Shown here: piece after piece, positions 1 to 9,078 of the stretch
How positions within the stretch are numbered: the first letter of the stretch is position 1
Layout of the letters: each line of letters begins with the position of its first letter
Position numbers and translations under genes: made by a program
From: Spirochaetota bacterium
GTDB lineage: Bacteria > Spirochaetota > UBA4802 > UBA5550
Assembly (NCBI GenBank): GCA_017999915.1
Contig: JAGNKX010000003.1
Span: 186,001-250,000, forward strand
Length of the DNA stretch: 64,000 nucleotides
Reading direction: 5' to 3'
The notes under the pieces: generated by a model
What the model was told of the DNA's origin: nothing
The model's input: the letters and a program-made list of their open reading frames with translations, nothing else
The model's database searches: none

Positions 1-443
1 AGCATGCGCGATACCCAGGCGTTCAGCTTCCTGAACCAGTTGAAGTGCGGGATGCTCCCGCCCGGCACGAACCTGCTGCCGATCACGAATTCCGATTTCC
101 CCTCCATGATGGGCTTGATCAATTCCGATATCTTTCCGGGGGGGTGGCTCAGGTCCGCGTCCATCACGACGCAGATGTTTCCCCGCGCCAGGGAAAAGCC
201 CAATATGACCGCGGAGGAGAGGCCCTTTTCGTTGATCCTGACGTGAAGGTCGACGGGATACGCCCTTGACAGCCCCTTGACGACCCTGTCGATGCCGTCC
301 CGTGAGTCGTCGTCGACAATGATTATCTCGTAGTTGATTTTCTCTCCGGTAAGCACACCGTTGATCTGTTGCGTCAGCTCCGGTATGTTTTCGGCCTCAT
401 GGTACGTTGGCACGATGATTGAGACGAGCGGTTTGTTCTTCAT
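1..443 (-). CDS. Family 2 glycosyltransferase, N-terminal part (cut by window edge)
   Basis: The reading frame is open from an ATG at 443 to the left edge, giving about 147 residues without a stop. The start has a GGAGG ribosome-binding site. The N-terminus reads MKNKPLVSIIVPTYHEAENI, the first strand of a GT-A fold, followed by EIIIVDDDSRDG and later VVMDADLSHPP, which carry the nucleotide-sugar and metal-binding aspartates of dolichyl-phosphate mannose synthase-like enzymes. Such enzymes move a sugar from a nucleotide donor to a polyprenyl phosphate at the cytoplasmic membrane. It lies 71 bases downstream of a membrane GT-C enzyme on the same strand, so the pair probably makes and then uses a lipid-linked sugar. 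The C-terminal half, and any membrane segments there, are outside the window. Confidence 0.9.
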   Translation of the reverse strand, partial: MKNKPLVSIIVPTYHEAENIPELTQQINGVLTGEKINYEIIIVDDDSRDGIDRVVKGLSRAYPVDLHVRINEKGLSSAVILGFSLARGNICVVMDADLSHPPGKISELIKPIMEGKSEFVIGSRFVPGGSIPHFNWFRKLNAWVSRM

Positions 444-514
444 AGCAGCCTCCAAGCAGCGAATATTTCTTTTTATATATGTGTGATGGATCCTCTCGAT
501 AAGCGGAACGCTCT

Positions 515-2182
515 TTAAATCCGCTTGTAGATGTCGAATCCGTCAATGGTTTCAGCCAGCCTGTAGTGGTCCTTGATGTACGACCTCATTTCGGCGGCCC
601 TCATCTCAATATAGTTATCCCTGAATATATGCGAGAGCATGGCGTCTTTCTTCGTGTTGAAGCCGTCAGTATCGTCGACGATGAGAGCCGGCTTTTCATT
701 CATCAGCTGCTTCAGGAAAATATCCCACGCCGTTATGTCTTTTCTGGAGATGCGGGAATAATAGTAATAGCGGCAGAGAAACTCGGCCGGATAGACCATT
801 GACGTGGCCATGGTCCTGCCCGAGTAGATATAGATCGGGGTAACGTTTACCCATACGTATATTTTGTCACGGTCCGATGTGTTCTTCTGAATGTACTCGA
901 CCACGCCCTTGTACTGTTTAATGCTCTCATGGATCGTGGGACGCTGTGTGTTCATGTGAATGGCCATGAAATAGAACGGAGACGTCGCGAGGAACAGCAC
1001 CATCAGGACCTTCACCATGGCCGCCAGCTCTTTGCTGACGGTGAAGCTTTCAACGTGGCGGTACAGGGCATGGAAGCCCTGGGCGGTGAGGAGGCAGAGG
1101 GGTATGTACATCATGTAGAAATAGCGAAGACCGGGCTTGCCCCCGGTAAAGAACGCCAGGTACTCCATGAGAAGCATCATCATCAGGAAAATGAACACTT
1201 CGCTATTTTGATTCCATTGGAACATGCGGGTAATTCTTCCCGCCTTCGACGCAATACGCGAGAGAAAGGGAGCCTTGTTCTCACCTGATGCCGGTTCTTC
1301 CGGTGTCGCTCTTTCAGAGCGGATTCCCCGCCATTGGACAATCACCTGGCAGACGGCAAAGAAAACCATCGGCATCAGGCCCGCGAAAAACAGCAGTATC
1401 ATCAATGCCGATATAAATTTCATGTTCAGCCGGAGGACTCCGAGATAATGCTTCACTATCGTCGATTGCCAGAACGTATAATAATCATAGACGCCGGAGA
1501 AGTAGTAGTATGTGGGAACCGCCGCCGCCAGCAGCACGAAGGGAACCGACAGGGCCAGGACCATTTTGACGGATTCTTTTTTAATGCCGTGCTTGTACAG
1601 TATGAATAATCCGTAAACAGCCATGATGATGCCGAATCGCGTGTTATAGAGGGTGGCCAGGGATTGGAAAATGCTGCAGAGGATGATGTCGATCGTCTTG
1701 GGAGAAAGATCCCTCTTAACAAAGAAATAGAGGCTGATCACGCTCATCAGTGTGGCATACATTTCAGTTCTTCCGCCCAGCACTTCAGATCCCTGGGAGC
1801 AGATGCTGTAGGCCGCGAACAGGAGGCCTGAAATCATGCCTATGGCTGGGCCGCCCAGGCTGTTGCCGACGAAGTATAGGCCAAGGGCCGTTAAAAATAT
1901 GACGGCGATGGTAATGGCCTTGGAAAGATAGAGGTAGCCCTCGTATGATTTTCCAGAAAGGTTGTATATGAGGGCGCAGGTATAATAGATTAATGGCGGC
2001 TTGTTATCCCCGAAATCCCTGTATAAGCTGTCACCGGCCAGGATTGACTGGCCCCCTGTGGCGAATATCAGCTCGTCGATATTCCATGCCGCGACCCTGA
2101 ATTCGATACTGTGGAACAGTATGGTGGCAAACAATAACGATATAAAGAAAATTCCTTTATGAAGCTTCTTGTTCGAATCCAT
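515..2182 (-). CDS. GT-C (PMT/ArnT-like) integral membrane glycosyltransferase
   Basis: This is a polytopic membrane protein of about 555 residues with roughly ten hydrophobic segments. Just after the first segment comes an acidic loop, WNIDELIFATGG, followed by GDNKPPLIYY. That arrangement is typical of GT39/GT83 enzymes, which transfer sugars from polyprenyl-phosphate carriers on the outer face of the inner membrane. The acidic residues of the loop (D-E) are the expected catalytic or metal-binding ones. Residues about 290-330 form a long charged loop. An upstream in-frame ATG at 2218 would add 12 residues but lies inside a 42-bp palindrome; the ATG at 2182 gives a cleaner N-terminus (charged, then hydrophobic). 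Neither has a strong ribosome site. The acceptor (protein, lipid or glycan) cannot be told from sequence. Confidence 0.82.
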   Translation of the reverse strand: MDSNKKLHKGIFFISLLFATILFHSIEFRVAAWNIDELIFATGGQSILAGDSLYRDFGDNKPPLIYYTCALIYNLSGKSYEGYLYLSKAITIAVIFLTALGLYFVGNSLGGPAIGMISGLLFAAYSICSQGSEVLGGRTEMYATLMSVISLYFFVKRDLSPKTIDIILCSIFQSLATLYNTRFGIIMAVYGLFILYKHGIKKESVKMVLALSVPFVLLAAAVPTYYYFSGVYDYYTFWQSTIVKHYLGVLRLNMKFISALMILLFFAGLMPMVFFAVCQVIVQWRGIRSERATPEEPASGENKAPFLSRIASKAGRITRMFQWNQNSEVFIFLMMMLLMEYLAFFTGGKPGLRYFYMMYIPLCLLTAQGFHALYRHVESFTVSKELAAMVKVLMVLFLATSPFYFMAIHMNTQRPTIHESIKQYKGVVEYIQKNTSDRDKIYVWVNVTPIYIYSGRTMATSMVYPAEFLCRYYYYSRISRKDITAWDIFLKQLMNEKPALIVDDTDGFNTKKDAMLSHIFRDNYIEMRAAEMRSYIKDHYRLAETIDGFDIYKRI

Positions 2183-2210
2183 GGCAATAACGGCTCTTAA
2201 AACGTATTGA

Positions 2211-2252
2211 TTAACCATATGGTTTAACCAAAAGGTTAAACCATATGGTTAA
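2211..2252. promoter_or_regulatory. Perfect 42-bp inverted repeat (operator candidate)
   Basis: The arm TTAACCATATGGTTTAACC (19 bases) is followed by AAAA and its exact reverse complement. Each arm also holds the smaller palindrome AACCATATGGTT, so the site is a palindrome of palindromes. It sits just upstream of the preferred start of the GT-C gene at 2182. A binding site for a dimeric repressor is the simplest reading. A terminator is less likely because the arms are AT-rich and no T-run follows. Confidence 0.55.
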
Positions 2253-2527
2253 AGTAGCCCGCTGAATAATACTGTCAAGAAAAAATTGGGAGATTAGCTT
2301 GGATTATATAACATTCGGGAAAAAATGGAAGCACAAAACTAAACTATTGTTCATAAAATACCGCAGAATCCCCAAGAGATGTTTTTATCTTGATTAATGA
2401 GGATGAGCGTGATGCATTGTCGTCCATAATTTCCTGATCTGAATTGACAATGGCGGTAACACAATTAAAATAGGACCTCGCCGAGAACACCCTGGCGCGG
2501 CATTCATACCTTTCCGGGCTGGCCGGC

Positions 2528-3865
2528 ATGGTCCTGGTGCTGGCTTTCGGTTTCTTCGCCGCTGTCACCAATGCCCTGGATGACGGCTGGTGGCTCTTCT
2601 CTTCACAGCTCACCCATGGCTCTCACGAGGGGATACTCCTGGTCCTTGGTTTCTGCGCCCTTGTCATGTTCGCCATTGAAATGGCGATACGATATAAAAA
2701 GGAAGGCCATGTAATCGCGGTTTCACCCAAGATCAGAAACAGGCGCTTCGGGGCATTTATCATCGAATGCGCCGTCAACTATGCCCTTGATCTGGCGATC
2801 CTGGCCGGGGCCCTGTTTTTTTTCAATTTCGCCAATGAATACGGTGTCGCGAGTCGGAACCCTTACTACAGGCCGTTCTTTGTGCTTCTGAATATTGCGT
2901 GGGACCTTTATCTGCTATGGGGATTCCCCTACATTGTGCTGACCCGCTCGCTGCAGCATGATCCTGAAGCTGACCGGCGGGAGCCGGCCTATCTTCTCCT
3001 TAAAGCCCTCGTCAGGATTTTTGGCAGGCTCCATCTTCTTGATCTGCTGAAAAAGCCTGATCTCTTCGATATCAGGAGCGACGGGAATGCCGACACCTTC
3101 GGCCCCGGCGATAAGAAAATACTCCTCGCGCTGCTCGTGAAGATGTTTTTTGTTCCGCTGATGACCGTCTTTTTTACTGACCAGTTCACCCACCTGGTGG
3201 GCAACTGGCGCTACATTGTCGCAGTCCTGGCCGGCATCAAGGAAAATATCCGCTTCGGCATCATGGACTTTTACAACGTGGCGTTCACCGTTATATTCTC
3301 CATAGATGTGGGTCTCGCCTGGTGCGGATACACGCTATCCACGCGGTGGCTCAGGAACACCTGCCTCTCGGTGGAGCCGACGCTCCTCGGGTGGATGGCG
3401 GCCGTGCTCTGCTATCCGCCCTTTCAGCATTTCCTGGGTATTTACTTCACCATACCCTCGGAAAAGGGCTTTCTCACCATGCCTCACCCCTGGGCGGTGG
3501 CGCTCTTCGCCTTGCTTTCCATCATGAGCTACGTCGTGTACATGTCGGCCACGGTGGTGTTCGGGCTCCGCTTTTCGAACCTTACGCACCGCGGCATCAT
3601 CAGGACCGGCGCCTATGCCGTCATCCGCCACCCTGCCTACGCGGCAAAGAACTTCTCCTGGTGGTGCGTGATGATGCCCTATGTCATTTATCAGGCCGTA
3701 AGCCAGAACGCCCCGGCTGTCCTGGTCCAGGTCCTGGGCCTGGCTGGCATGACCGGGCTTTACTACCTGCGGGCCGTCACCGAGGAGCGGCACCTCTCCA
3801 TTGACCCGGCGTACCGGGAATATTGCAAAGAGGTGCCCTACCGATTCATACCGGGGATATTGTAA
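2528..3865 (+). CDS. ICMT/PEMT-like integral membrane methyltransferase (5' end uncertain)
   Basis: The protein has 445 residues from the first ATG and many membrane segments. The last 110 residues carry the isoprenylcysteine carboxyl methyltransferase/PEMT signature: RTGAYAVIRHPAYAAKNFSW, a hydrophobic pair, then EERHLSIDPAYREYCKEVPYRFIPG. In this family the HPxY and E-x9-Y regions bind S-adenosylmethionine at the membrane surface. The real start is doubtful. Protein-like sequence continues upstream in the same frame (DLAENTLARHSYLSGLAG), resembling the usual family N-terminus, and is stopped only by TAG at 2471-2473. An ATG at 2450 lies in the same frame beyond the TAG. Either a nonsense change has cut the 5' end or a weak non-AUG start is used. 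The substrate is unknown. Confidence 0.72.
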   Translation: MVLVLAFGFFAAVTNALDDGWWLFSSQLTHGSHEGILLVLGFCALVMFAIEMAIRYKKEGHVIAVSPKIRNRRFGAFIIECAVNYALDLAILAGALFFFNFANEYGVASRNPYYRPFFVLLNIAWDLYLLWGFPYIVLTRSLQHDPEADRREPAYLLLKALVRIFGRLHLLDLLKKPDLFDIRSDGNADTFGPGDKKILLALLVKMFFVPLMTVFFTDQFTHLVGNWRYIVAVLAGIKENIRFGIMDFYNVAFTVIFSIDVGLAWCGYTLSTRWLRNTCLSVEPTLLGWMAAVLCYPPFQHFLGIYFTIPSEKGFLTMPHPWAVALFALLSIMSYVVYMSATVVFGLRFSNLTHRGIIRTGAYAVIRHPAYAAKNFSWWCVMMPYVIYQAVSQNAPAVLVQVLGLAGMTGLYYLRAVTEERHLSIDPAYREYCKEVPYRFIPGIL

Positions 3866-3974
3866 AGGTCTGTGGGATTTTTTATTGCACTTTTTGACCC
3901 TGCTGTAGATATAAATATGATGCTTAAATATACATACAAATCACCGCTATTCATATAACCATTGGGGGAAATCC

Positions 3975-4921
3975 ATGAAGAGGATAGGTCTATATAGCTC
4001 AATGTACTATTTATACATTGGCATCGCAATAATGGCTCTAATGGTCACTGCCGGATGCTATGATAATAACCAGAACAAGAAAAAGACCATGGCAGGGCTC
4101 ACGGCGGCCCAGGTGTTGAGCAGGTACAGCTCGTCGGGCGGTGCCAGCGCCGGTGTCGGCGACACCATAGCGGATTACCGCGTGGCAAAGGAGAGCGTCT
4201 TGCGGAGCATTCCCCAGACCGCCATTGACGCAGCTAAAAACAATCTGAAATATATTATTTTCACACATCCCATGGAAGCAGGGTAATCACCGGCATGACC
4301 GGTCTATTAAGTTATAAGAGCGGGGATAGTGCGAAATTTTCTTTCACGTCGGGTGGTACGCCTGTTAGCGGTTCCCTTTATTTCCAGGAAGCCGGCTATG
4401 ATCTGAGCGCGCAGGAAACGACATGGGATGCCAGCGTTCGAACCTATCTTAATGCCCATCCAGAAATCAATGTGGTCATGGGTTCCTGGTGTGACCCGGC
4501 CGGCCATAACCACCAATCATACATTGATAGAATGGAGACGCTGATAACCGAGTATCCCGCTGTCACCTTCGTATTCATGACTGGTCATCCCAACGGTGAC
4601 GGGGAAAGCGTCGGTACAACATCGGCCTATCACTGCCATACGCTCATTACCGAGCATTGCCAGATCAACAACCGCTACTGTATTGACTACTGGTCCATTG
4701 AAACGCACGACATGAATGATAACTATTATGCCACCGCCAATGATGACGGCATAGCAGGCTCTGTCTCATTTTATTATGATTGGATGACTTCCCACGATGA
4801 AGGCACTGATTATTATGGTTGCAGCTGCGCCCATACAACGAACCAGAGAATCACCTGCAACCGCATCGCCTATGCCGCGTGGTGGATCTGGGCCAGGGTC
4901 GCGGGTTGGAGTGGGAGTTAG
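3975..4921 (+). pseudogene. Lipoprotein of a SGNH-like/WC-motif family, split by a frameshift
   Basis: Two adjacent frames together make one protein. Frame one (3975-4286) encodes a lipoprotein signal with lipobox TAGC, a low-complexity linker and the start of a domain ending in YIIFTHPMEAG. The second frame resumes as VITGMTGLLSYKSG and runs to 4921. It contains VVMGSWCDPAGH, a catalytic-looking EYPAVTFVFMTGHPNGDG block and several cysteine/histidine residues. Intact relatives read through this junction as a hydrolase-like domain (HQSVG..I..G). A single indel near 4270-4290 explains the break. No promoter is visible inside, so the second part is unlikely to be a separate gene. A sequencing error is possible. 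Confidence 0.7.
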
Positions 4922-4925
4922 TCCC

Positions 4926-5990
4926 TTACTTCTTATCCTCCCAGTCCCAGAAGAAATCCTTGTTGGTGAGCTCTTTTTCTTCAGGCTTGTCTTCCGCCCT
5001 CTGCATGGCCTGGGGAAGGTCATTTGTATTGTTATAGAAATAATCGAGCTGGTCCTCCAGGTCCCTGGTCTCGGCTTCCCAGTAATCGACGGTGCCGAAA
5101 TGGGGGAAGGCCGCGGGAAAGGCCGGGTCGTCCCAGCGCTGGGCGATCCAGGCGGCGTAGCGGATATACCGGAGCGACCGGAGCGGCTCCACCATGCGTA
5201 GCCAGGAGCCGTCGAAATCCCTGAACTGCCGGTACGCTTCAAGGAATACCTCCCGCTGCCTCAGGCCCTCGCTGTCCCGGGCCGGAACGAGCATCCACAG
5301 GTCCTGGACGGCCGGCCCGGTCAGGAAATCATCAAAATCCAGGAAAAACCAGCCCTCCGTACCATGGAGCAGGTTGCCCAGGTGGCAGTCGCCGTGTATT
5401 CGGTGGAACGGAACATCCTTGCGGAGCGTCTCGTAAATCTCAACGACCTCCATTACGGCATTGCGGTACCGGTCCTTGCAGTGGGGCGGCAGGAAATCAT
5501 GCTTTTCCAGGAAGGCGAGGGGCTGCAGGCCGTAGGTCTCGCCGGTGAGCTCGATGCGGTGGGGCGCCTTCTTTGCTGCGCCGTTATTGTGGATGCGGGC
5601 ACAGAGCCGTCCCAGTATCTGCAGCTCCGTGTCCGAGAGCTCATCCGGGACCCTGCCGCCGGTGCGGGGCCACACGGCGTAGAGGATACCCTCGATTTCA
5701 TGGAGGGTATCTCCGCCCGGGAGCGGGAGAGGGGCGCAGACCGGGATCTCATCGTCCCTGAGGTCGAAGAGGAACCGGTGCTCTTCAAGGATCTGGTCGC
5801 GGCTCCACCTGCCGGGGCGGTAAAACTTGGCCACCGCGTGGGAGCCGTCTTCGAGCCTGAGGTCATAGACCCGGTTCTCGTAGCTGTTCAGTGCTAGGCA
5901 GTGCCCCGTGGGGTCAAAGCCGCTCTGTTCAAGGGCCTTGATCACGATATCAGGTGTTAAATTAAAGAAGAAATTGCTTGTCTCTGCCAT
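4926..5990 (-). CDS. srkA: Stress response kinase A (SrkA/RdoA/YihE family)
   Basis: At 354 residues this is slightly longer than the family's usual length of about 330. It belongs to the aminoglycoside-phosphotransferase-like kinase fold. The N-terminal lobe has the family pattern ENRVYDLRLEDG with the ATP-binding lysine in AVAKFYRPGRWS. The catalytic loop is HRIHGDCHLGNLL and the metal-binding motif is FLDFDDF. The C-terminal part keeps the conserved RYIRYAAWIAQRW helix. In enterobacteria SrkA is a cytoplasmic Ser/Thr kinase that limits cell death after envelope or oxidative stress. The extreme C-terminus (after about residue 325) is a charged tail not typical of the family. It is convergent with the broken lipoprotein gene and ends 4 bases from it. 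Confidence 0.93.
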   Translation of the reverse strand: MAETSNFFFNLTPDIVIKALEQSGFDPTGHCLALNSYENRVYDLRLEDGSHAVAKFYRPGRWSRDQILEEHRFLFDLRDDEIPVCAPLPLPGGDTLHEIEGILYAVWPRTGGRVPDELSDTELQILGRLCARIHNNGAAKKAPHRIELTGETYGLQPLAFLEKHDFLPPHCKDRYRNAVMEVVEIYETLRKDVPFHRIHGDCHLGNLLHGTEGWFFLDFDDFLTGPAVQDLWMLVPARDSEGLRQREVFLEAYRQFRDFDGSWLRMVEPLRSLRYIRYAAWIAQRWDDPAFPAAFPHFGTVDYWEAETRDLEDQLDYFYNNTNDLPQAMQRAEDKPEEKELTNKDFFWDWEDKK

Positions 5991-6014
5991 GAATCCCTGC
6001 CGGTCTTTGGTAAA

Positions 6015-7463
6015 TTAGAATCTCATGTCGGCCCTGAATGCCTCGATGAACTTGCCCCGGAGCGCCTTCGCCTCGCCTGTCAGCTTCTCGTTGGACATGG
6101 CCTTCTTGCTCCAGACCCTGAGGGCATACTTCATAAAGTAATTGTCCATGAACTCGCTCAGGGCCCTGAATCTCAAAATTACATTGTTTGCGTTGCCGGT
6201 GTCCCATTCGAAGGAGACTATGGAACCGCTACCGCCGTTGGCCTTCACCATGACGCGGGAAAGGTCGTAAATCAGCTGTTCCATGTTGCTTGGAATGAAC
6301 ATGTTTATCATCCAGGGCGGGATGATGTGGTAGTAGCTGCCGGATATGCGGGTCTTCGAAACATCTTCAAGCTTCATGGTCCATGATCCCCGGGCCGGCT
6401 CGTCCCTGTACCTGAAGCTCACCACCATGGTGTCGGTGGTGAAGGAGAGGCCGTGGACGTCATGGACCATCTCGACCACCGCCTTGTAGGAGTAGTCCTT
6501 GAGGGATGTCAATGAAATCTCCTCGGTGAAAACGGGGTTGCCTGTATCATCAATGGGGATAAGCCTGCCGCGCCTGGTGCACAGGGTAAGGCTGAGGGCG
6601 TCTTCGCGGCTGTCGAAAACGACGGTCATGACCGTGCGGTTGCCGCTGTTCCTGACAACCATGGTGATGCGGTAAAACCCCCTGACGTTCTCCAGGGATT
6701 TGCCCAGCTCGGGGAAATCTTCCTTGATATTCGCGATGCAGTACCCGTACCTGAAGGCAAGGCGCGTGTAGGGCTTATTATCGTGGCTCCGAACATCGAG
6801 GAAGGACCGTATCACCGAGTAGCGGTTAAAAAGCCCTGAAACCCTGGGGAAGGAGCGGTTGAATTCATTGATCACCCTGCGGGAAATCCCCTCAATCTCC
6901 GGATAGAGGGGGCTTTCCGGAGCTTTAAGGTTCCGGATGTTGTCCGGATCGATCACTTTCAGCAGGCCCTCGACGAAGAGCATGACATTGCGGTGGGAGT
7001 AGCTTTTTGTCGCTGTCGATGATTCGACTGAAACGATAAAGGACCTTGCGCCGGCGACAGAGGCGTCGTTTTTTTTCAGCCCGTACTCCGTTGAATAATC
7101 CCAGGCATGGGATAAGGCGCAGCGGCCGTCCTTTCGCGTCATTATGCCTTCATGATATTTGTCGCCGGCGGTGCATCCCTGGTATCTGAGGGCCCTGAAA
7201 CCGCCGCCGTTGTCGGTGAAGTACCTGCTTTCATACAGCTTCATGAAATCGAATTGCTCCATCACCGACCGGAGGTACTTCATGAACTCGTCGGTTTCCG
7301 GATCGGAGACATGGCGCACCGAAGTCCTGTCCAGGAGCCGCGAGATCTCCCTGGCCGCGTCCATGCCCTTCCTGTCCGGGGAGATATCTTTCAGGACATC
7401 GCCGAAGTTATAGGGCGCGATGTTCATCCATACCGTGAGAGCGAGCGTTACAAGGCCAGTCAT
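6015..7463 (-). CDS. Hypothetical protein, probably exported
   Basis: The protein has 482 residues and I recognise no family. The N-terminus (MTGLVTLALTVWMNIAPYN) is a short hydrophobic stretch without a leading positive charge, so export is possible but not clear. The rest is soluble and mixed alpha/beta, with repeated beta-strand-like stretches in the middle (about residues 230-370) and an amphipathic, Lys/Arg-rich C-terminus. The start at 7463 is supported by an AGGAATCAGGAT leader, and an in-frame stop lies shortly upstream. It is followed after 24 bases by srkA on the same strand, so the two are probably co-transcribed. A role linked to envelope stress is only suggested by that pairing. 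Confidence 0.75.
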   Translation of the reverse strand: MTGLVTLALTVWMNIAPYNFGDVLKDISPDRKGMDAAREISRLLDRTSVRHVSDPETDEFMKYLRSVMEQFDFMKLYESRYFTDNGGGFRALRYQGCTAGDKYHEGIMTRKDGRCALSHAWDYSTEYGLKKNDASVAGARSFIVSVESSTATKSYSHRNVMLFVEGLLKVIDPDNIRNLKAPESPLYPEIEGISRRVINEFNRSFPRVSGLFNRYSVIRSFLDVRSHDNKPYTRLAFRYGYCIANIKEDFPELGKSLENVRGFYRITMVVRNSGNRTVMTVVFDSREDALSLTLCTRRGRLIPIDDTGNPVFTEEISLTSLKDYSYKAVVEMVHDVHGLSFTTDTMVVSFRYRDEPARGSWTMKLEDVSKTRISGSYYHIIPPWMINMFIPSNMEQLIYDLSRVMVKANGGSGSIVSFEWDTGNANNVILRFRALSEFMDNYFMKYALRVWSKKAMSNEKLTGEAKALRGKFIEAFRADMRF

Positions 7464-7588
7464 ATCCTGATTCCTGGAGTATAATACTCTGTTAAGTCAA
7501 TTCATTGAGTTGATCATATATAATTCACGGTGTATTAAAATCAATAGAAAAAATAGTATGATTCAATTCTCACGTCCAATAAATCATC

Positions 7589-7832
7589 AGAGGCGAAAAA
7601 TGCCTGCTTAGTGCGAAGTGGAATTGAATAACATGTAGAAAATCATCTCTCAAACGAGCAAAACATGGTGCGCTGATCAGGATGATCGAGTGCAGAGCCG
7701 CGACAGGATGTCGCAATAAGGCTCTGCTTTTGCGTGAAGCGAGGATGGTTCACGATGAACCTTCCGCAGCAAAACAACAGACATCATTTGCTAACAAACA
7801 AACAAAGCAATAAGCAGGCATGTTTCGCCTCT
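7589..7832. repeat. Intergenic element with 22-bp terminal inverted repeats
   Basis: The ends at 7589-7610 and 7811-7832 are inverted copies with one mismatch (core GCCTGCTTA and its complement). Inside are nested stem-loops: GCAGAGCC at 7692-7699 pairs with GGCTCTGC at 7720-7727, enclosing the small hairpin GCGACAGGATGTCGC at 7700-7714. A further hairpin, GGTTCA-CGA-TGAACC, follows. No coding frame fits. The size and structure resemble a MITE or a REP-like element. The small hairpin is nearly the same as one in the element at 43529-43667. The element fills most of the 498-base gap between 7464 and 7961; the flanks are AT-rich and show nothing else. Confidence 0.6.
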
Positions 7833-7961
7833 AAATAATACTTTCTGCTCATTTCCATATACATAGCAATTGACAAAATTATTATAATCATTAAAGGTGA
7901 GTAATAGACAAAATTATATCTGAGTGTCTAAAACTCGGATAAGCATATAAAGGGACGCGTG

Positions 7962-8867
7962 ATGTCACACCAATCCGGATCATTGATCTCCATATTCCTT
8001 GCCCTCGGCGCAAATCTATTGATCGCCCTGTCGAAATTCATAGCGGCGATGGTGACCGGCTCCGGCGCAATGCTCGCCGAGGCGGTGCATTCCTCTGCGG
8101 ACTGCGCCAACCAGGGCCTGCTCCTGTACGGGATAAAAAGGTCCAGGAAGCCGGCCAACCCCGAGCATCCCCTCGGGTACGGCATGGCGGTTTATTTCTG
8201 GTCCTTCATCGTGGCGATAATCCTCTTCTCCCTCGGGGGCCTTTTCTCTGTTTACGAGGGCATCAAGAAGATGAACGCTCCGGAGCAGCTGGAGAACCCG
8301 GCGGTGGCCCTGGTGATTCTCGGCATCAGCATTGTCCTTGAATCGATTTCCCTGGCCGGCTGCCTGAGACAGGTGAATAAAACAAGGGGGGGTCAGAGCC
8401 TCCTCCGGTGGTTCAGGACGAGCCGCCAGAGCGAGCTCCTGGTGGTCTTCGGCGAGGACCTGGCCGCCCTCCTGGGTCTGACCGTGGCTTTTGTGTCGAT
8501 ACTGCTTACCCTTTTCACGGCCGACCCGTTCTATGACGCCCTGGGGAGCGTCATCATCGGCGTCATTCTCGTAAGCGTCGCTGTCAGCGTCGGCAACGAG
8601 GTCAAGAACCTCCTGATCGGCCAGAGCACCAGCGAGGCGACCCGCAGGGAGATCCATGATTTCCTCTGTTCCAGGGAGGAGATACGGCAGGTGCTGAACA
8701 TCATCACCCTGCAGATGGGACCGGACATCATGGTGGCGGTCAAGGCGGAGATGAAGGAATGCCCGAGCTGCGCCCTTCAGACCGAGGCCATCAATGCCTG
8801 CGAAGCCGCGCTGAAGGAAAAGTTCCCCGCCATACGGTGGTCCTTTTTTGAGCCGGATGTACGGTGA
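7962..8867 (+). CDS. Cation diffusion facilitator (CDF) family transporter
   Basis: This is a CDF metal/proton antiporter of about 301 residues with six membrane segments. It has the family landmarks HSSADCANQ in segment 2, the conserved HPLGYG loop and a second acidic site (FGEDLAALLG) in segment 5. The last 75 residues form the cytoplasmic ferredoxin-like regulatory domain. The HPLGYG motif and wide hydrophobic insert are closest to the ZnT9-like branch. The likely role is export of zinc or a similar divalent ion from the cytoplasm. A GTG at 7959 precedes the ATG at 7962; the ATG is better placed, 6 bases after AAGGGA. It stands alone behind the repeat element. Confidence 0.9.
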   Translation: MSHQSGSLISIFLALGANLLIALSKFIAAMVTGSGAMLAEAVHSSADCANQGLLLYGIKRSRKPANPEHPLGYGMAVYFWSFIVAIILFSLGGLFSVYEGIKKMNAPEQLENPAVALVILGISIVLESISLAGCLRQVNKTRGGQSLLRWFRTSRQSELLVVFGEDLAALLGLTVAFVSILLTLFTADPFYDALGSVIIGVILVSVAVSVGNEVKNLLIGQSTSEATRREIHDFLCSREEIRQVLNIITLQMGPDIMVAVKAEMKECPSCALQTEAINACEAALKEKFPAIRWSFFEPDVR

Positions 8868-9078
8868 TTGAAATGCAGGCTGGACGACGATCAAAGTGCT
8901 TCCTTGGCGCATAACAAAAATATCATATCCTTTCATAAAGAAAGAGAATTTTTGTAGACATGCGGTTCCGCCCGTGGTGATTCATTCCAGATGATATATC
9001 AATGCATCTGTGAAAAAAACGCGATAACGGCATGGCCCGGAGAGGGGCCGCGCCATCATGCGCCACCGGGAGAGGGTT

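Noticed and set aside
2471-2473. The TAG before the ICMT-like gene as a pyrrolysine codon
   Set aside because: No pyrrolysine genes are visible, and the position is not one where such a residue is known.
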